Origin: Parvularculaceae bacterium
GTDB lineage: Bacteria; Pseudomonadota; Alphaproteobacteria; Caulobacterales; Parvularculaceae
Assembly (NCBI GenBank): GCA_027080545.1
Contig: JALWRV010000254.1
Coordinates: 1 to 5,038, forward strand
Direction of reading: 5' to 3'
Length of the DNA: 5,038 bases
Shown piece after piece: positions 1-4,765 of this stretch; position 1 is the stretch's first letter; every line of letters begins with the position of its first letter. The notes beneath the pieces were generated by a model. The model was given only the letters and a program-made list of their open reading frames with translations. It searched no databases and was not told the origin of the DNA. A program made the position numbers and the translations under genes.

Positions 1-1
1 C

Positions 2-250
2 TATCGTCTGAACGAGACCAGCCTTTATGTAACCTTAGAGCCCTGCGCCATGTGTGCTGGTGCCATTTCCATGGCCAGAATTGGACGTCTGATTTATGGG
101 GCTGAAGACCCGAAGGGGGGGGCGGTTTTACATGGTCCAAAATTTTTCAATCAACCCACTTGCCACCATGCGCCGTCTATTTTTGGTGGGTTAATGGCTG
201 CCGATTCGAGCGCCTTGCTGAAAGAATTTTTCCGTGCGCGGCGTTCCTGA
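2..250 (+). CDS. tadA: tRNA-specific adenosine-34 deaminase, 3' part (5' end outside window)
   Basis: The visible 82 codons are the C-terminal half of TadA, which deaminates adenosine 34 to inosine in the tRNA wobble position (tRNA-Arg ACG in most bacteria) in the cytoplasm. Directly visible is the zinc-site signature TLEPCAMCAGA, with the two zinc-ligand cysteines at nt 44-46 and 53-55. It is followed by ARIGRLIYGAEDPKGGA and the C-terminal helix ending LLKEFFRARRS, as in TadA. The HAE motif with the third zinc ligand and the catalytic glutamate must lie upstream of the window. The frame is open from base 2, so the ATG at 50 is an internal methionine and not the start; using it would delete the first catalytic cysteine. 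A run of eight G at 115-122 encodes part of K-G-G-A and the frame is intact through it. The tail matches TadA closely enough that a different cytidine deaminase-fold enzyme is unlikely. Confidence 0.93.
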   Translation, partial: YRLNETSLYVTLEPCAMCAGAISMARIGRLIYGAEDPKGGAVLHGPKFFNQPTCHHAPSIFGGLMAADSSALLKEFFRARRS

Positions 251-276
251 CCAACAGAGCCACTGCTTTTCACCCT

Positions 277-303
277 TTGCGACCGAAAAAATAAGCCCAT
301 AAT
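277..303 (+). promoter_or_regulatory. possible sigma70-type promoter for the acyl-CoA dehydrogenase operon
   Basis: In the 73-nt gap after tadA there is CATAAT at 298-303, five of six matches to a -10 box. TTGCGA at 277-282, a partial -35 match, stands 15 nt upstream, which is shorter than the usual 16-18. A start near 310 would give a very short leader that still includes the Shine-Dalgarno at 312-317. This is motif matching only, and read-through from tadA is equally possible. Confidence 0.27.
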
Positions 304-311
304 AAACATAA

Positions 312-317
312 AAGGAG
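312..317 (+). promoter_or_regulatory. ribosome binding site of the acyl-CoA dehydrogenase gene
   Basis: AAGGAG lies 6 nt before the ATG at 324. This strong site at standard spacing fixes that start codon. Confidence 0.8.
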
Positions 318-323
318 CTTTTC

Positions 324-1538
324 ATGCAGTTTGATCATTCCGACCGAGCCAAGGATTATATTGCCCGCGTTACCAACTTCATGGACAAGCATGTCTGGGA
401 TGGGGAGAAAATTTATCAACAGCAAATGCACTCTTTCGGGACCGAGCGCTGGCAAGTTCCCCCCATCATTGAGGAATTGAAACAAAAGGCCAAGACGGAA
501 GGGTTGTGGAATATGTTCATGCCGAACCCTGAATTTGGTCCGGGTTTGAGCAATAGCGATTATGCGCCGATTGCGGAGCTAACCGGTCGCTCGACCATCG
601 CCCCGGAAATATTCAATTGCGCAGCGCCGGATACGGGCAATATGGAAGTGCTGGAAAAATATGGCACCAAAGAGCAACAGGAAAAATGGCTAAAACCCTT
701 ATTGGAAGGCACAATACGTTCAGCCTTTTTAATGACCGAACCTGCGGTGGCTTCTTCGGATGCCACCAATATTGAAACCGCTATCAAAGCAGAGGGCGAT
801 GAGTATGTAATCAATGGTGTTAAATGGTGGTCTTCCGGGGCCGGGGATCCGCGTTGTAAAATCTATATTGTTATGGGCAAGACCGACCCAAAGGCAGAAA
901 AACATCTCCAGCAATCCATGATATTGGTCCCCGCCGATGCCAAAGGGGTTACCATCAAACGCCATTTGCCGGTGTTTGGCTATGATGATGCCCCTCATGG
1001 CCACATGGAAGTGGTGTTGGATAATGTGCGGGTGCCAAAAGAAAATATGTTACTGGGTGAGGGGCGGGGCTTTGAAATTGCCCAAGGGCGTCTGGGGCCG
1101 GGGCGTATTCACCATTGTATGCGGACAATCGGGGCGGCTGAGCGGGCCCTTGAATTGATGGTAAAAAGGTTGGCCAGCCGTGAAGCCTTTGGCAAGCCCA
1201 TCCTTCGCCAATCCGTGTGGCAGCAACGCGTTGGCGAAGCGCGCACCAATCTGGAAATGGCCCGCCTGTTAACCCTCAAAGCTGCGTGGATGATGGACAA
1301 GGTTGGCAATAAGGCAGCGCGCGCCGAGATTGCCATGATAAAAGTCGCGGCGCCAAAAATGGCTTTGAAAATTATTGACGATGCGATTCAAGCCCATGGT
1401 GGGGCTGGGGTTTCAGATGATTTTCCCTTGGCGATGATGTATGCGCATTTGCGCACGCTGCGTATCGCGGATGGGCCGGATGAAGTGCATAATCGTACCA
1501 TTGCATTTCTGGAGATGAAAAAATATTTCAATCGGTAG
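324..1538 (+). CDS. acyl-CoA dehydrogenase family protein (ACAD10/11-like)
   Basis: A 404-residue flavoprotein of the acyl-CoA dehydrogenase family, which oxidises an acyl-CoA thioester at the alpha-beta bond and passes electrons through FAD to ETF. Visible landmarks, in order: N-terminal helical domain about 1-130; beta-domain FAD/substrate motif MTEPAVASSD at 137-146; WWSSGAGDP at 168-176; LDNVRVPKENMLLGEGRGF at 232-250; the R-x-x-F-G motif at 286-290; the FAD-contacting QAHGGAG at 356-362; and DGPDEVH at 383-389. The last motif is typical of the ACAD10/11-like subgroup. Aligned by eye with the Y-E-G-T motif of medium-chain enzymes, it puts Asp383 where the catalytic glutamate usually is. 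Length is normal for a single-domain family member; the kinase-like domain of animal ACAD10/11 is absent. The start is set by a strong Shine-Dalgarno. It forms an operon with the MAPEG gene 9 nt downstream. The substrate cannot be told from sequence: acyl chains of fatty acid or 4-hydroxy-acid type are possible by family analogy. Confidence 0.92.
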   Translation: MQFDHSDRAKDYIARVTNFMDKHVWDGEKIYQQQMHSFGTERWQVPPIIEELKQKAKTEGLWNMFMPNPEFGPGLSNSDYAPIAELTGRSTIAPEIFNCAAPDTGNMEVLEKYGTKEQQEKWLKPLLEGTIRSAFLMTEPAVASSDATNIETAIKAEGDEYVINGVKWWSSGAGDPRCKIYIVMGKTDPKAEKHLQQSMILVPADAKGVTIKRHLPVFGYDDAPHGHMEVVLDNVRVPKENMLLGEGRGFEIAQGRLGPGRIHHCMRTIGAAERALELMVKRLASREAFGKPILRQSVWQQRVGEARTNLEMARLLTLKAAWMMDKVGNKAARAEIAMIKVAAPKMALKIIDDAIQAHGGAGVSDDFPLAMMYAHLRTLRIADGPDEVHNRTIAFLEMKKYFNR

Positions 1539-1542
1539 GAGG
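1537..1542 (+). promoter_or_regulatory. ribosome binding site overlapping the upstream stop codon
   Basis: AGGAGG begins inside the TAG stop (1536-1538) of the acyl-CoA dehydrogenase and sits 5 nt before the ATG at 1548. The arrangement fixes the MAPEG start and suggests translation of the two genes is linked. Confidence 0.8.
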
Positions 1543-1547
1543 ACACT

Positions 1548-1982
1548 ATGTTAAACGCAGCCCTAGCTCTTATTGTCTGGACCTTTCTGATTTGGTTCTT
1601 GATGTATATGCGCCGCATTCCGGCCATGCAAAAGGCAAAAATTGCTCCTGATGATGCCAAACATCCAGGGTCTTTATCTGCCTTGCCGGATAGTGTGCGC
1701 GCGGCGGCTGATAATTATAACCATCTGCATGAGCAGCCTGTGGTGTTTTACGCTTTGGTTTTTTATACGGTTTTAAGTGACCACCTTATGCAAGGGGGGG
1801 CGCAAGATGCGTTCTTCGTCTATGGGGCGTGGGCCTATGTGGGTTTGCGGGTGGTGCATTCTCTCATTCAGGTGACCAATAATAAGGTGATGCTGCGCTT
1901 TAATGTATTTGTCTTGAGTTCATTGGTGCTGATGGCGATTGCCGGCAAAAATGTTCTTATGGCCGCTGGTTGGATAGGGTAA
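1548..1982 (+). CDS. MAPEG family membrane protein
   Basis: A 144-residue integral membrane protein of the MAPEG family (membrane-associated proteins in eicosanoid and glutathione metabolism). Bacterial members are mostly uncharacterised, though some are glutathione S-transferases or peroxidases. Four hydrophobic segments are visible at about 3-21, 64-81, 88-109 and 119-140. Family-type motifs are NHLHEQPVVFYAL at 58-70, just before helix 2, and WAYVGLRVVHSL with TNNKVMLRFNVF at 95-121, including Arg101, His104 and Arg117 in the region that binds glutathione in characterised members. Length is typical. It follows the acyl-CoA dehydrogenase by 9 nt with a strong Shine-Dalgarno overlapping that gene's stop, so the two are cotranscribed. 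A role in handling reactive lipid products alongside the dehydrogenase is inference only. A run of seven G at 1794-1800 codes for Gly-Gly-Ala between helices 2 and 3. Confidence 0.88.
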   Translation: MLNAALALIVWTFLIWFLMYMRRIPAMQKAKIAPDDAKHPGSLSALPDSVRAAADNYNHLHEQPVVFYALVFYTVLSDHLMQGGAQDAFFVYGAWAYVGLRVVHSLIQVTNNKVMLRFNVFVLSSLVLMAIAGKNVLMAAGWIG

Positions 1983-2007
1983 ACCAGCCAAGGCGAGAAA
2001 CAGCAGG

Positions 2008-2042
2008 ATGCGGCCCCCTCTATGGCTCTGTGTGGGCCGCGT
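2008..2042 (+). terminator. GC-rich hairpin after the MAPEG gene, possible terminator
   Basis: GCGGCCC at 2010-2016 pairs exactly with GGGCCGC at 2034-2040, and A-T plus T-G pairs at 2008-2009/2041-2042 extend the stem to 9 bp. The loop is 17 nt. The stem ends 26 nt after the MAPEG stop and is followed only by GTTTAA, so the U-tract is minimal. It may end the acyl-CoA dehydrogenase-MAPEG transcript. Confidence 0.42.
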
Positions 2043-2156
2043 TTAACCATATAGTCTAGGTTTTTCGGGGCGATTGGGCACCCCTTCAAATCAGGCATGA
2101 TTCTTGCGTCCTTAAGAACAGGTGGCGGGTGGCCATGTTTTTGAGGGTTTGGGCAA

Positions 2157-3248
2157 ATGGCCGAGGCATATAAACCTTTATCGGGCAAGATTGTTAATTT
2201 TCAACTGGGGCGGGGCATCGCCGCTATTTTGGTGGCGGTTTTTCATGCAAATGTTTTTTATACAGAAAAATATTATGGGGCTGTGTTTAGCGAAATTCTC
2301 AATTTCGCCTATGCGCGGGTCGAGTTTTTCTTCGTCCTCAGCGGGTTTATCATGTTCTATATCCATGATCGCCAGATCGGGGTGCCGGGCAAGTTCAAAA
2401 ATTTTCTGATAAAGCGGGTAACCCGCATCTATCCCATCTATTGGGCGGTTTGTATTCCGTTTTTTGCGGCCCTTTGGCTGGTGCAAGACGCGGCCAATCC
2501 GGTGGTGTGGCATGACATCTGGACCTCGCTTTTGCTGTTCCCCACAGATCATTATCCGCTGTTGGTGCCGGCATGGACTTTGCGCATTGAAATGTTGTTC
2601 TATCTGTTTTTTGCCTTGCTCTTATTGTCCAAACGTCTGGGCTATGGGCTGTTTGCCTTGTGGATCGGGGGCAGTCTTTATGCGGCGCTGACGGGGCCGG
2701 TGTCGTTTCCGCTCAACTATCTTTTCTCCAGCTATAATGTGTTGTTCGTGGTGGGCATGGCCAGCGCCTATATTGTTAAGCGCCATCTAGTGCCGCGCCC
2801 ACGCCTGTTAACGGCGCTGGGGTTCACCAGCTTTGTGGCCATTGGTCTGCTCGACACATTTGTCTTTCACGGGGCCGGGCATGATTTGCGCATTTTGGCG
2901 CTGGGGGTCAGCGTGTTTTTCATCATTTGCGGCCTGTGCGGGCTAGAGCAACAGGGTATCCGCTCCCCCAAGACCCTCGAATTTATCGGTAATGCGTCCT
3001 ATTCAATCTTCCTTGTTCACGGCCCCACCATGGCTATTTTGGGCAATGTGTTGAGCAAGACAGGGCTGATCGAAAAACTTTCCCCCGGGGGCTTTTTCCT
3101 GATCATGGCCAGCGCCGGTATTATCATGGGCTGTGTGTTCTATCTGGTCGCGGAAAAACGCATCGTCGAATGGGTGCGGCTCTTGATTGAGCGGAAGAAA
3201 AAGCCCGCCAAAATCCACCCAATTTCCTCACCTGTTGCGGTGAGTTAG
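2157..3248 (+). CDS. acyltransferase 3 (OafA/YrhL-like) integral membrane O-acyltransferase
   Basis: A 363-residue polytopic membrane protein of the acyltransferase 3 family, which transfers acyl groups (often acetyl) from the cytoplasmic side onto surface sugars or other acceptors outside the inner membrane. Visible motifs: R-x10-H formed by Arg19 and His30 in GRGIAAILVAVFH; FFFVLSGF at 57-64; KRVTRIYPIYW at 86-96; the W-T-L-R-I-E motif at 140-145; YSIFLVHGP at 282-290; and EKR at 333-335 in the last helix, followed by a lysine-rich cytoplasmic tail. About ten hydrophobic segments are spread through the protein, with no SGNH domain attached, and length is normal for the single-domain type. 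An in-frame stop at 2142 precedes the ATG at 2157. A GAGGG at 2143-2147 is a modest Shine-Dalgarno 9 nt away. No polysaccharide or O-antigen gene is beside it, so the acceptor is unknown. It stands alone in its transcription unit and converges on the helix-turn-helix gene. Confidence 0.9.
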   Translation: MAEAYKPLSGKIVNFQLGRGIAAILVAVFHANVFYTEKYYGAVFSEILNFAYARVEFFFVLSGFIMFYIHDRQIGVPGKFKNFLIKRVTRIYPIYWAVCIPFFAALWLVQDAANPVVWHDIWTSLLLFPTDHYPLLVPAWTLRIEMLFYLFFALLLLSKRLGYGLFALWIGGSLYAALTGPVSFPLNYLFSSYNVLFVVGMASAYIVKRHLVPRPRLLTALGFTSFVAIGLLDTFVFHGAGHDLRILALGVSVFFIICGLCGLEQQGIRSPKTLEFIGNASYSIFLVHGPTMAILGNVLSKTGLIEKLSPGGFFLIMASAGIIMGCVFYLVAEKRIVEWVRLLIERKKKPAKIHPISSPVAVS

Positions 3249-3297
3249 AAAACTAGGCTCTCTATACTTGGCCGCGCATTTGTTGAAGGGGTGAGGG

Positions 3298-3325
3298 GGG
3301 CTTTGCGCCGTGCGCGGTGAAGCCC
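3298..3325 (+). terminator. hairpin between convergent genes, possible terminator
   Basis: GGGCTT at 3298-3303 pairs with AAGCCC at 3320-3325, and GCGC at 3305-3308 can pair with GCGC at 3312-3315 inside it. It lies in the 97-nt gap between the acyltransferase stop and the stop of the opposing gene, where a bidirectional terminator is expected. Neither strand has a U-tract directly after the stem. On the plus strand a weak TGATA/TATCA stem (3331-3347) and six T at 3352-3357 follow further on. Confidence 0.35.
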
Positions 3326-3345
3326 ATAAATGATAAGAGTGGCTA

Positions 3346-3771
3346 TCAATCTTTTTTCAATTGATGGGCTGCGGCGATTTGTCTGGCAAGCCGGGCAATA
3401 TGTGGACGAATAGGGCGTTTTTCTGATTCAAGGTGATGGACCTGCAACTGCACGTTCTTTCCTTGATAACCAAGCGCCCGGCCAAAGGCGTCTTGGGATA
3501 GTTCTAATTGCTTGCGGATTTGCTTGAGGGTTGCTCCGCCCATTTTAGGTTCATCATTTTCGCGTCTGGCGAGATGGGCCTCGGCCTCTTGTTCGTTTTC
3601 AAACCATCCGGCAGGCCATATTAAAGAAGCAAGCCATAGGCGGGCATCTGTCACACTGTTCAGCTCCGGTGCATGCTTAATATTGTTTAGGCACTCCAAA
3701 AGAGCTGCGTGTGAGGGCTCGCGGTAAATCGTTGGGATGTGGTCATCATGAATGATAATGGCTATGGGCAT
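3346..3771 (-). CDS. XRE-type helix-turn-helix protein with unrecognised N-terminal domain
   Basis: A 141-residue soluble protein. Residues 80-133 look like a Cro/C1 (XRE) helix-turn-helix: TLKQIRKQLELSQDAFGRALG with the typical L-S-Q-x-x-F-x-x-x-L-G pattern at 91-101, then a likely recognition helix around 106-121 containing VHHLESEKRPI. A sequence-specific DNA-binding role is therefore likely. Residues 1-75 (MPIAIIIHDDHIP, then a Trp-rich LWLASLIWPAGWF at 45-57 and an acidic stretch) match no domain I recognise. Placing the DNA-binding domain at the C-terminus after a short unknown domain is seen in some antitoxins, but no toxin gene lies beside it. The ATG at 3769-3771 has no convincing Shine-Dalgarno. 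The next in-frame methionine (codon 77, 3541-3543) would give a 65-residue protein with just the DNA-binding domain, also without a clear Shine-Dalgarno. It is the only gene between the convergent acyltransferase and the tRNA. Confidence 0.72.
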   Translation of the reverse strand: MPIAIIIHDDHIPTIYREPSHAALLECLNNIKHAPELNSVTDARLWLASLIWPAGWFENEQEAEAHLARRENDEPKMGGATLKQIRKQLELSQDAFGRALGYQGKNVQLQVHHLESEKRPIRPHIARLARQIAAAHQLKKD

Positions 3772-4020
3772 GAGGTTTTATGATTTTGTGATGTCAAGAT
3801 ATGTATGGACCCTGAATAGGGATGATAGGAAGGAATGGTCTTATACACCCACATACGGGGTTAGATAAATACGCAAAAACTCTCAGCTGGTCCGCTGTCT
3901 TAAATTAAGGGCTGCGCTCCACTTCCTTCGACCTCCATTTTCATGGGGGGCTTAGTACCGCGAGGCGAGTTGGCCACTGCCGATCAGCAGTGAAAACGAT
4001 TCACTGGACCGTAAATGAAA
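3772..4020. other. gene-free stretch between helix-turn-helix gene and tRNA
   Basis: About 250 bases with no coding frame I can support on either strand. The part next to the helix-turn-helix gene (3772-3900) is AT-rich and would contain its promoter. It holds a short CCCT-N4-AGGG inverted repeat at 3810-3821. The part next to the tRNA (3901-4020) is more GC-rich and contains two overlapping hairpins at 3975-4006. A run of six G is present at 3945-3950. The plus-strand frame running into the tRNA has no start and contains stops. Confidence 0.6.
3975..4006. repeat. two overlapping, mutually exclusive inverted repeats
   Basis: CACTGC at 3975-3980 pairs with GCAGTG at 3987-3992 (6 bp, 6-nt loop). 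CAGTGAA at 3988-3994 pairs with TTCACTG at 4000-4006 (7 bp, 5-nt loop). The CAGTG at 3988-3992 is shared, so only one hairpin can form at a time. The pair starts 15 nt beyond the 3' end of the tRNA on the minus strand. Neither stem has a U-tract, so a simple intrinsic terminator is not shown. Confidence 0.6.
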
Positions 4021-4097
4021 TGGTGGGCCCGGAGGGACTCGAACCCCCAACCTAGCGGTTATGAGCCGCCAGCTCTAACCAATTGAGCTACAGGCCC
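4021..4097 (-). tRNA. tRNA with CAU anticodon, probably tRNA-Ile2 (lysidine type), with encoded CCA
   Basis: Read on the minus strand, the sequence folds as a complete 77-nt tRNA. The acceptor stem GGGCCTG pairs with CGGGCCC with one T-G wobble, followed by discriminator A and a genome-encoded CCA (4021-4023). A D-arm of GTAGCTCAATTGGTTAGAGC type, an anticodon stem GGCGG/CCGCT with loop CTCATAA, and a T-loop TTCGAGT complete it. The anticodon CAT lies at 4061-4063. CAU is used by initiator Met, elongator Met and Ile2. The G1-C72 pair and ordinary D-stem argue against initiator tRNA. The acceptor pairs C4-G69 and C5-G68 are those known as recognition features for the lysidine synthetase TilS in tRNA-Ile2, whereas E. 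coli elongator tRNA-Met has U4-A69 and A5-U68. I therefore favour Ile2 reading AUA codons; elongator Met remains possible. Confidence 0.93.
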
Positions 4098-4119
4098 TCT
4101 TGTCGGGCTGATTGGGCGG

Positions 4120-4142
4120 GGCCACGCTGAAAGCGTGAGGCC
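4120..4142 (-). other. hairpin in the region upstream of the tRNA
   Basis: ACGCT at 4124-4128 pairs with AGCGT at 4132-4136 around a GAA loop, and the flanking GGCC at 4120-4123 pairs with GGCC at 4139-4142 across a two-base bulge. It lies 23 nt upstream of the tRNA 5' end on the minus strand, so it could form in the precursor leader or in the tail of the operon transcript from the helix-hairpin-helix gene. No U-tract follows on either strand, so it is not a standard terminator. Confidence 0.45.
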
Positions 4143-4172
4143 AGCACCAAAGAGCGAGCAAGAAGAAGGGGC

Positions 4173-4178
4173 GATATA
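4173..4178 (-). promoter_or_regulatory. possible -10 element for the tRNA
   Basis: On the minus strand TATATC at 4178-4173 is preceded by TGC, as in an extended -10 element. I see no good -35 box. Transcription starting here would give a leader of about 70 nt containing the hairpin at 4120-4142. The assignment is tentative; the tRNA could also be read through from the upstream minus-strand genes. Confidence 0.25.
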
Positions 4179-4228
4179 GCAGCAACCCGCCATGGAAGGA
4201 AAGCCCTTGATGGGGGGATTAGGCCCTC

Positions 4229-4738
4229 TCAAGCCTCTGGGTCATCATCATAGGAAGAGGGGGTCTCGCCTTTTTCATAGCGGTCGGCAAATTCCGTTTG
4301 GTCACCGCTGCGCAGGGTGGCGGCTTGGGCTTGCCAGTTTTCGCGGCCAATGCGCCCGGGAAATTCCAGCTTGCGGTCGAGCCATTTAATCTCGGCCTCT
4401 CCCCAAGAAACGATCTGGCGATAATAATAAATTCCCAGACTGTTCAACAGCTTCTCATATTTAGGGCCGATGCCTTTGATCTTTTTCAAATCATCCGCCG
4501 GGCCATCGGTGGGACCATCTTCATAGAGTTTGGGTTTTTTGATGGTGGTCTCGCTGTCTGTTTCAATCGGCGCGGCGGCCGGTTGCAGGCGGGCCGGGGC
4601 AGGGGACGGCACCGGGGTGGCATCAAGCGTGGCAATGGTCTCGATGCGCGAGCGATGCCAGATCCACCAGCCGATCAGCAATCCCAGCAAAAAAGCCAGT
4701 AACAGCAAAAACCACATATGCCATGCTAACCAGATCAT
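4229..4738 (-). CDS. inner-membrane-anchored helix-hairpin-helix (H3TH, COG3743-like) protein
   Basis: A 169-residue protein in three parts. Residues 3-27 form one very hydrophobic, tryptophan-rich membrane helix followed by HRSR, so by the positive-inside rule the rest lies in the cytoplasm. Residues 38-80 are a Pro/Ala-rich linker turning acidic. Residues 82-142 are a helix-hairpin-helix domain: DDLKKIKGIGPKYEKLLNSL carrying the KGIGP hairpin at 88-92, then GIYYYRQIVSW, and GRIGRENWQAQA at 128-139. This domain matches the H3TH type grouped in COG3743 and also found fused to other proteins in alphaproteobacteria. The name '5' DNA nuclease, flap endonuclease-like' used for that group describes the fold; I see no nuclease catalytic domain. 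The acidic tail ends SSYDDDPEA. The start is fixed by GGGAGG 6 nt upstream. It follows the OmpA-family gene by 27 nt and is probably cotranscribed with it. Confidence 0.82.
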   Translation of the reverse strand: MIWLAWHMWFLLLLAFLLGLLIGWWIWHRSRIETIATLDATPVPSPAPARLQPAAAPIETDSETTIKKPKLYEDGPTDGPADDLKKIKGIGPKYEKLLNSLGIYYYRQIVSWGEAEIKWLDRKLEFPGRIGRENWQAQAATLRSGDQTEFADRYEKGETPSSYDDDPEA

Positions 4739-4744
4739 CTTAGA

Positions 4745-4750
4745 CCTCCC
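4745..4750 (-). promoter_or_regulatory. ribosome binding site of the helix-hairpin-helix gene
   Basis: On the minus strand GGGAGG (4750-4745) stands 6 nt before the ATG at 4738-4736. It lies in the 27-nt gap after the OmpA-family stop, supports this start over the methionine at codon 8, and supports translation from a shared transcript. Confidence 0.75.
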
Positions 4751-4765
4751 ATCCCGTTTGCCCCA

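Noticed and set aside
50..250. ATG at 50 as the start of a short independent gene
   Set aside because: The frame is open to the window edge and upstream codons encode TadA sequence including the first zinc-ligand cysteine.
1868..2188. Minus-strand open frame across the gap before the acyltransferase gene
   Set aside because: It covers the end of the MAPEG gene, the GC-rich hairpin and the start of the acyltransferase, and its translation resembles no protein family.
2178..2552. Minus-strand open frame of 124 codons inside the acyltransferase gene
   Set aside because: It overlaps a gene with clear family motifs and shows no recognisable domain or ribosome binding site.
3346..3771. Toxin-antitoxin pair with the helix-turn-helix protein as antitoxin
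   Set aside because: No second small gene lies within reach on either side: the neighbours are a convergent acyltransferase and a tRNA.
3792..3797. Perfect TTGACA on the minus strand upstream of the helix-turn-helix gene as a -35 box
   Set aside because: A -10 box at 17-nt spacing would fall on the start codon and reads CTCATG, not a -10 sequence. No good -10 exists at 16-18 nt.
3921..3955. Short minus-strand frame MKMEVEGSGAQPLI (about 14 codons) in the gene-free stretch
   Set aside because: Very short and with no clear Shine-Dalgarno, it cannot be told from chance.
3900..4100. Plus-strand reading frame running into the tRNA (M-V-G-P-E-G-L-E-P-P type peptide)
   Set aside because: This peptide is the well-known artefact of translating the reverse of a tRNA, and stops interrupt the frame on both sides.
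4298..4702. Plus-strand open frame of 134 codons
   Set aside because: It lies opposite the helix-hairpin-helix gene, and its Arg/Gly-rich low-complexity translation is what the reverse of that gene produces.
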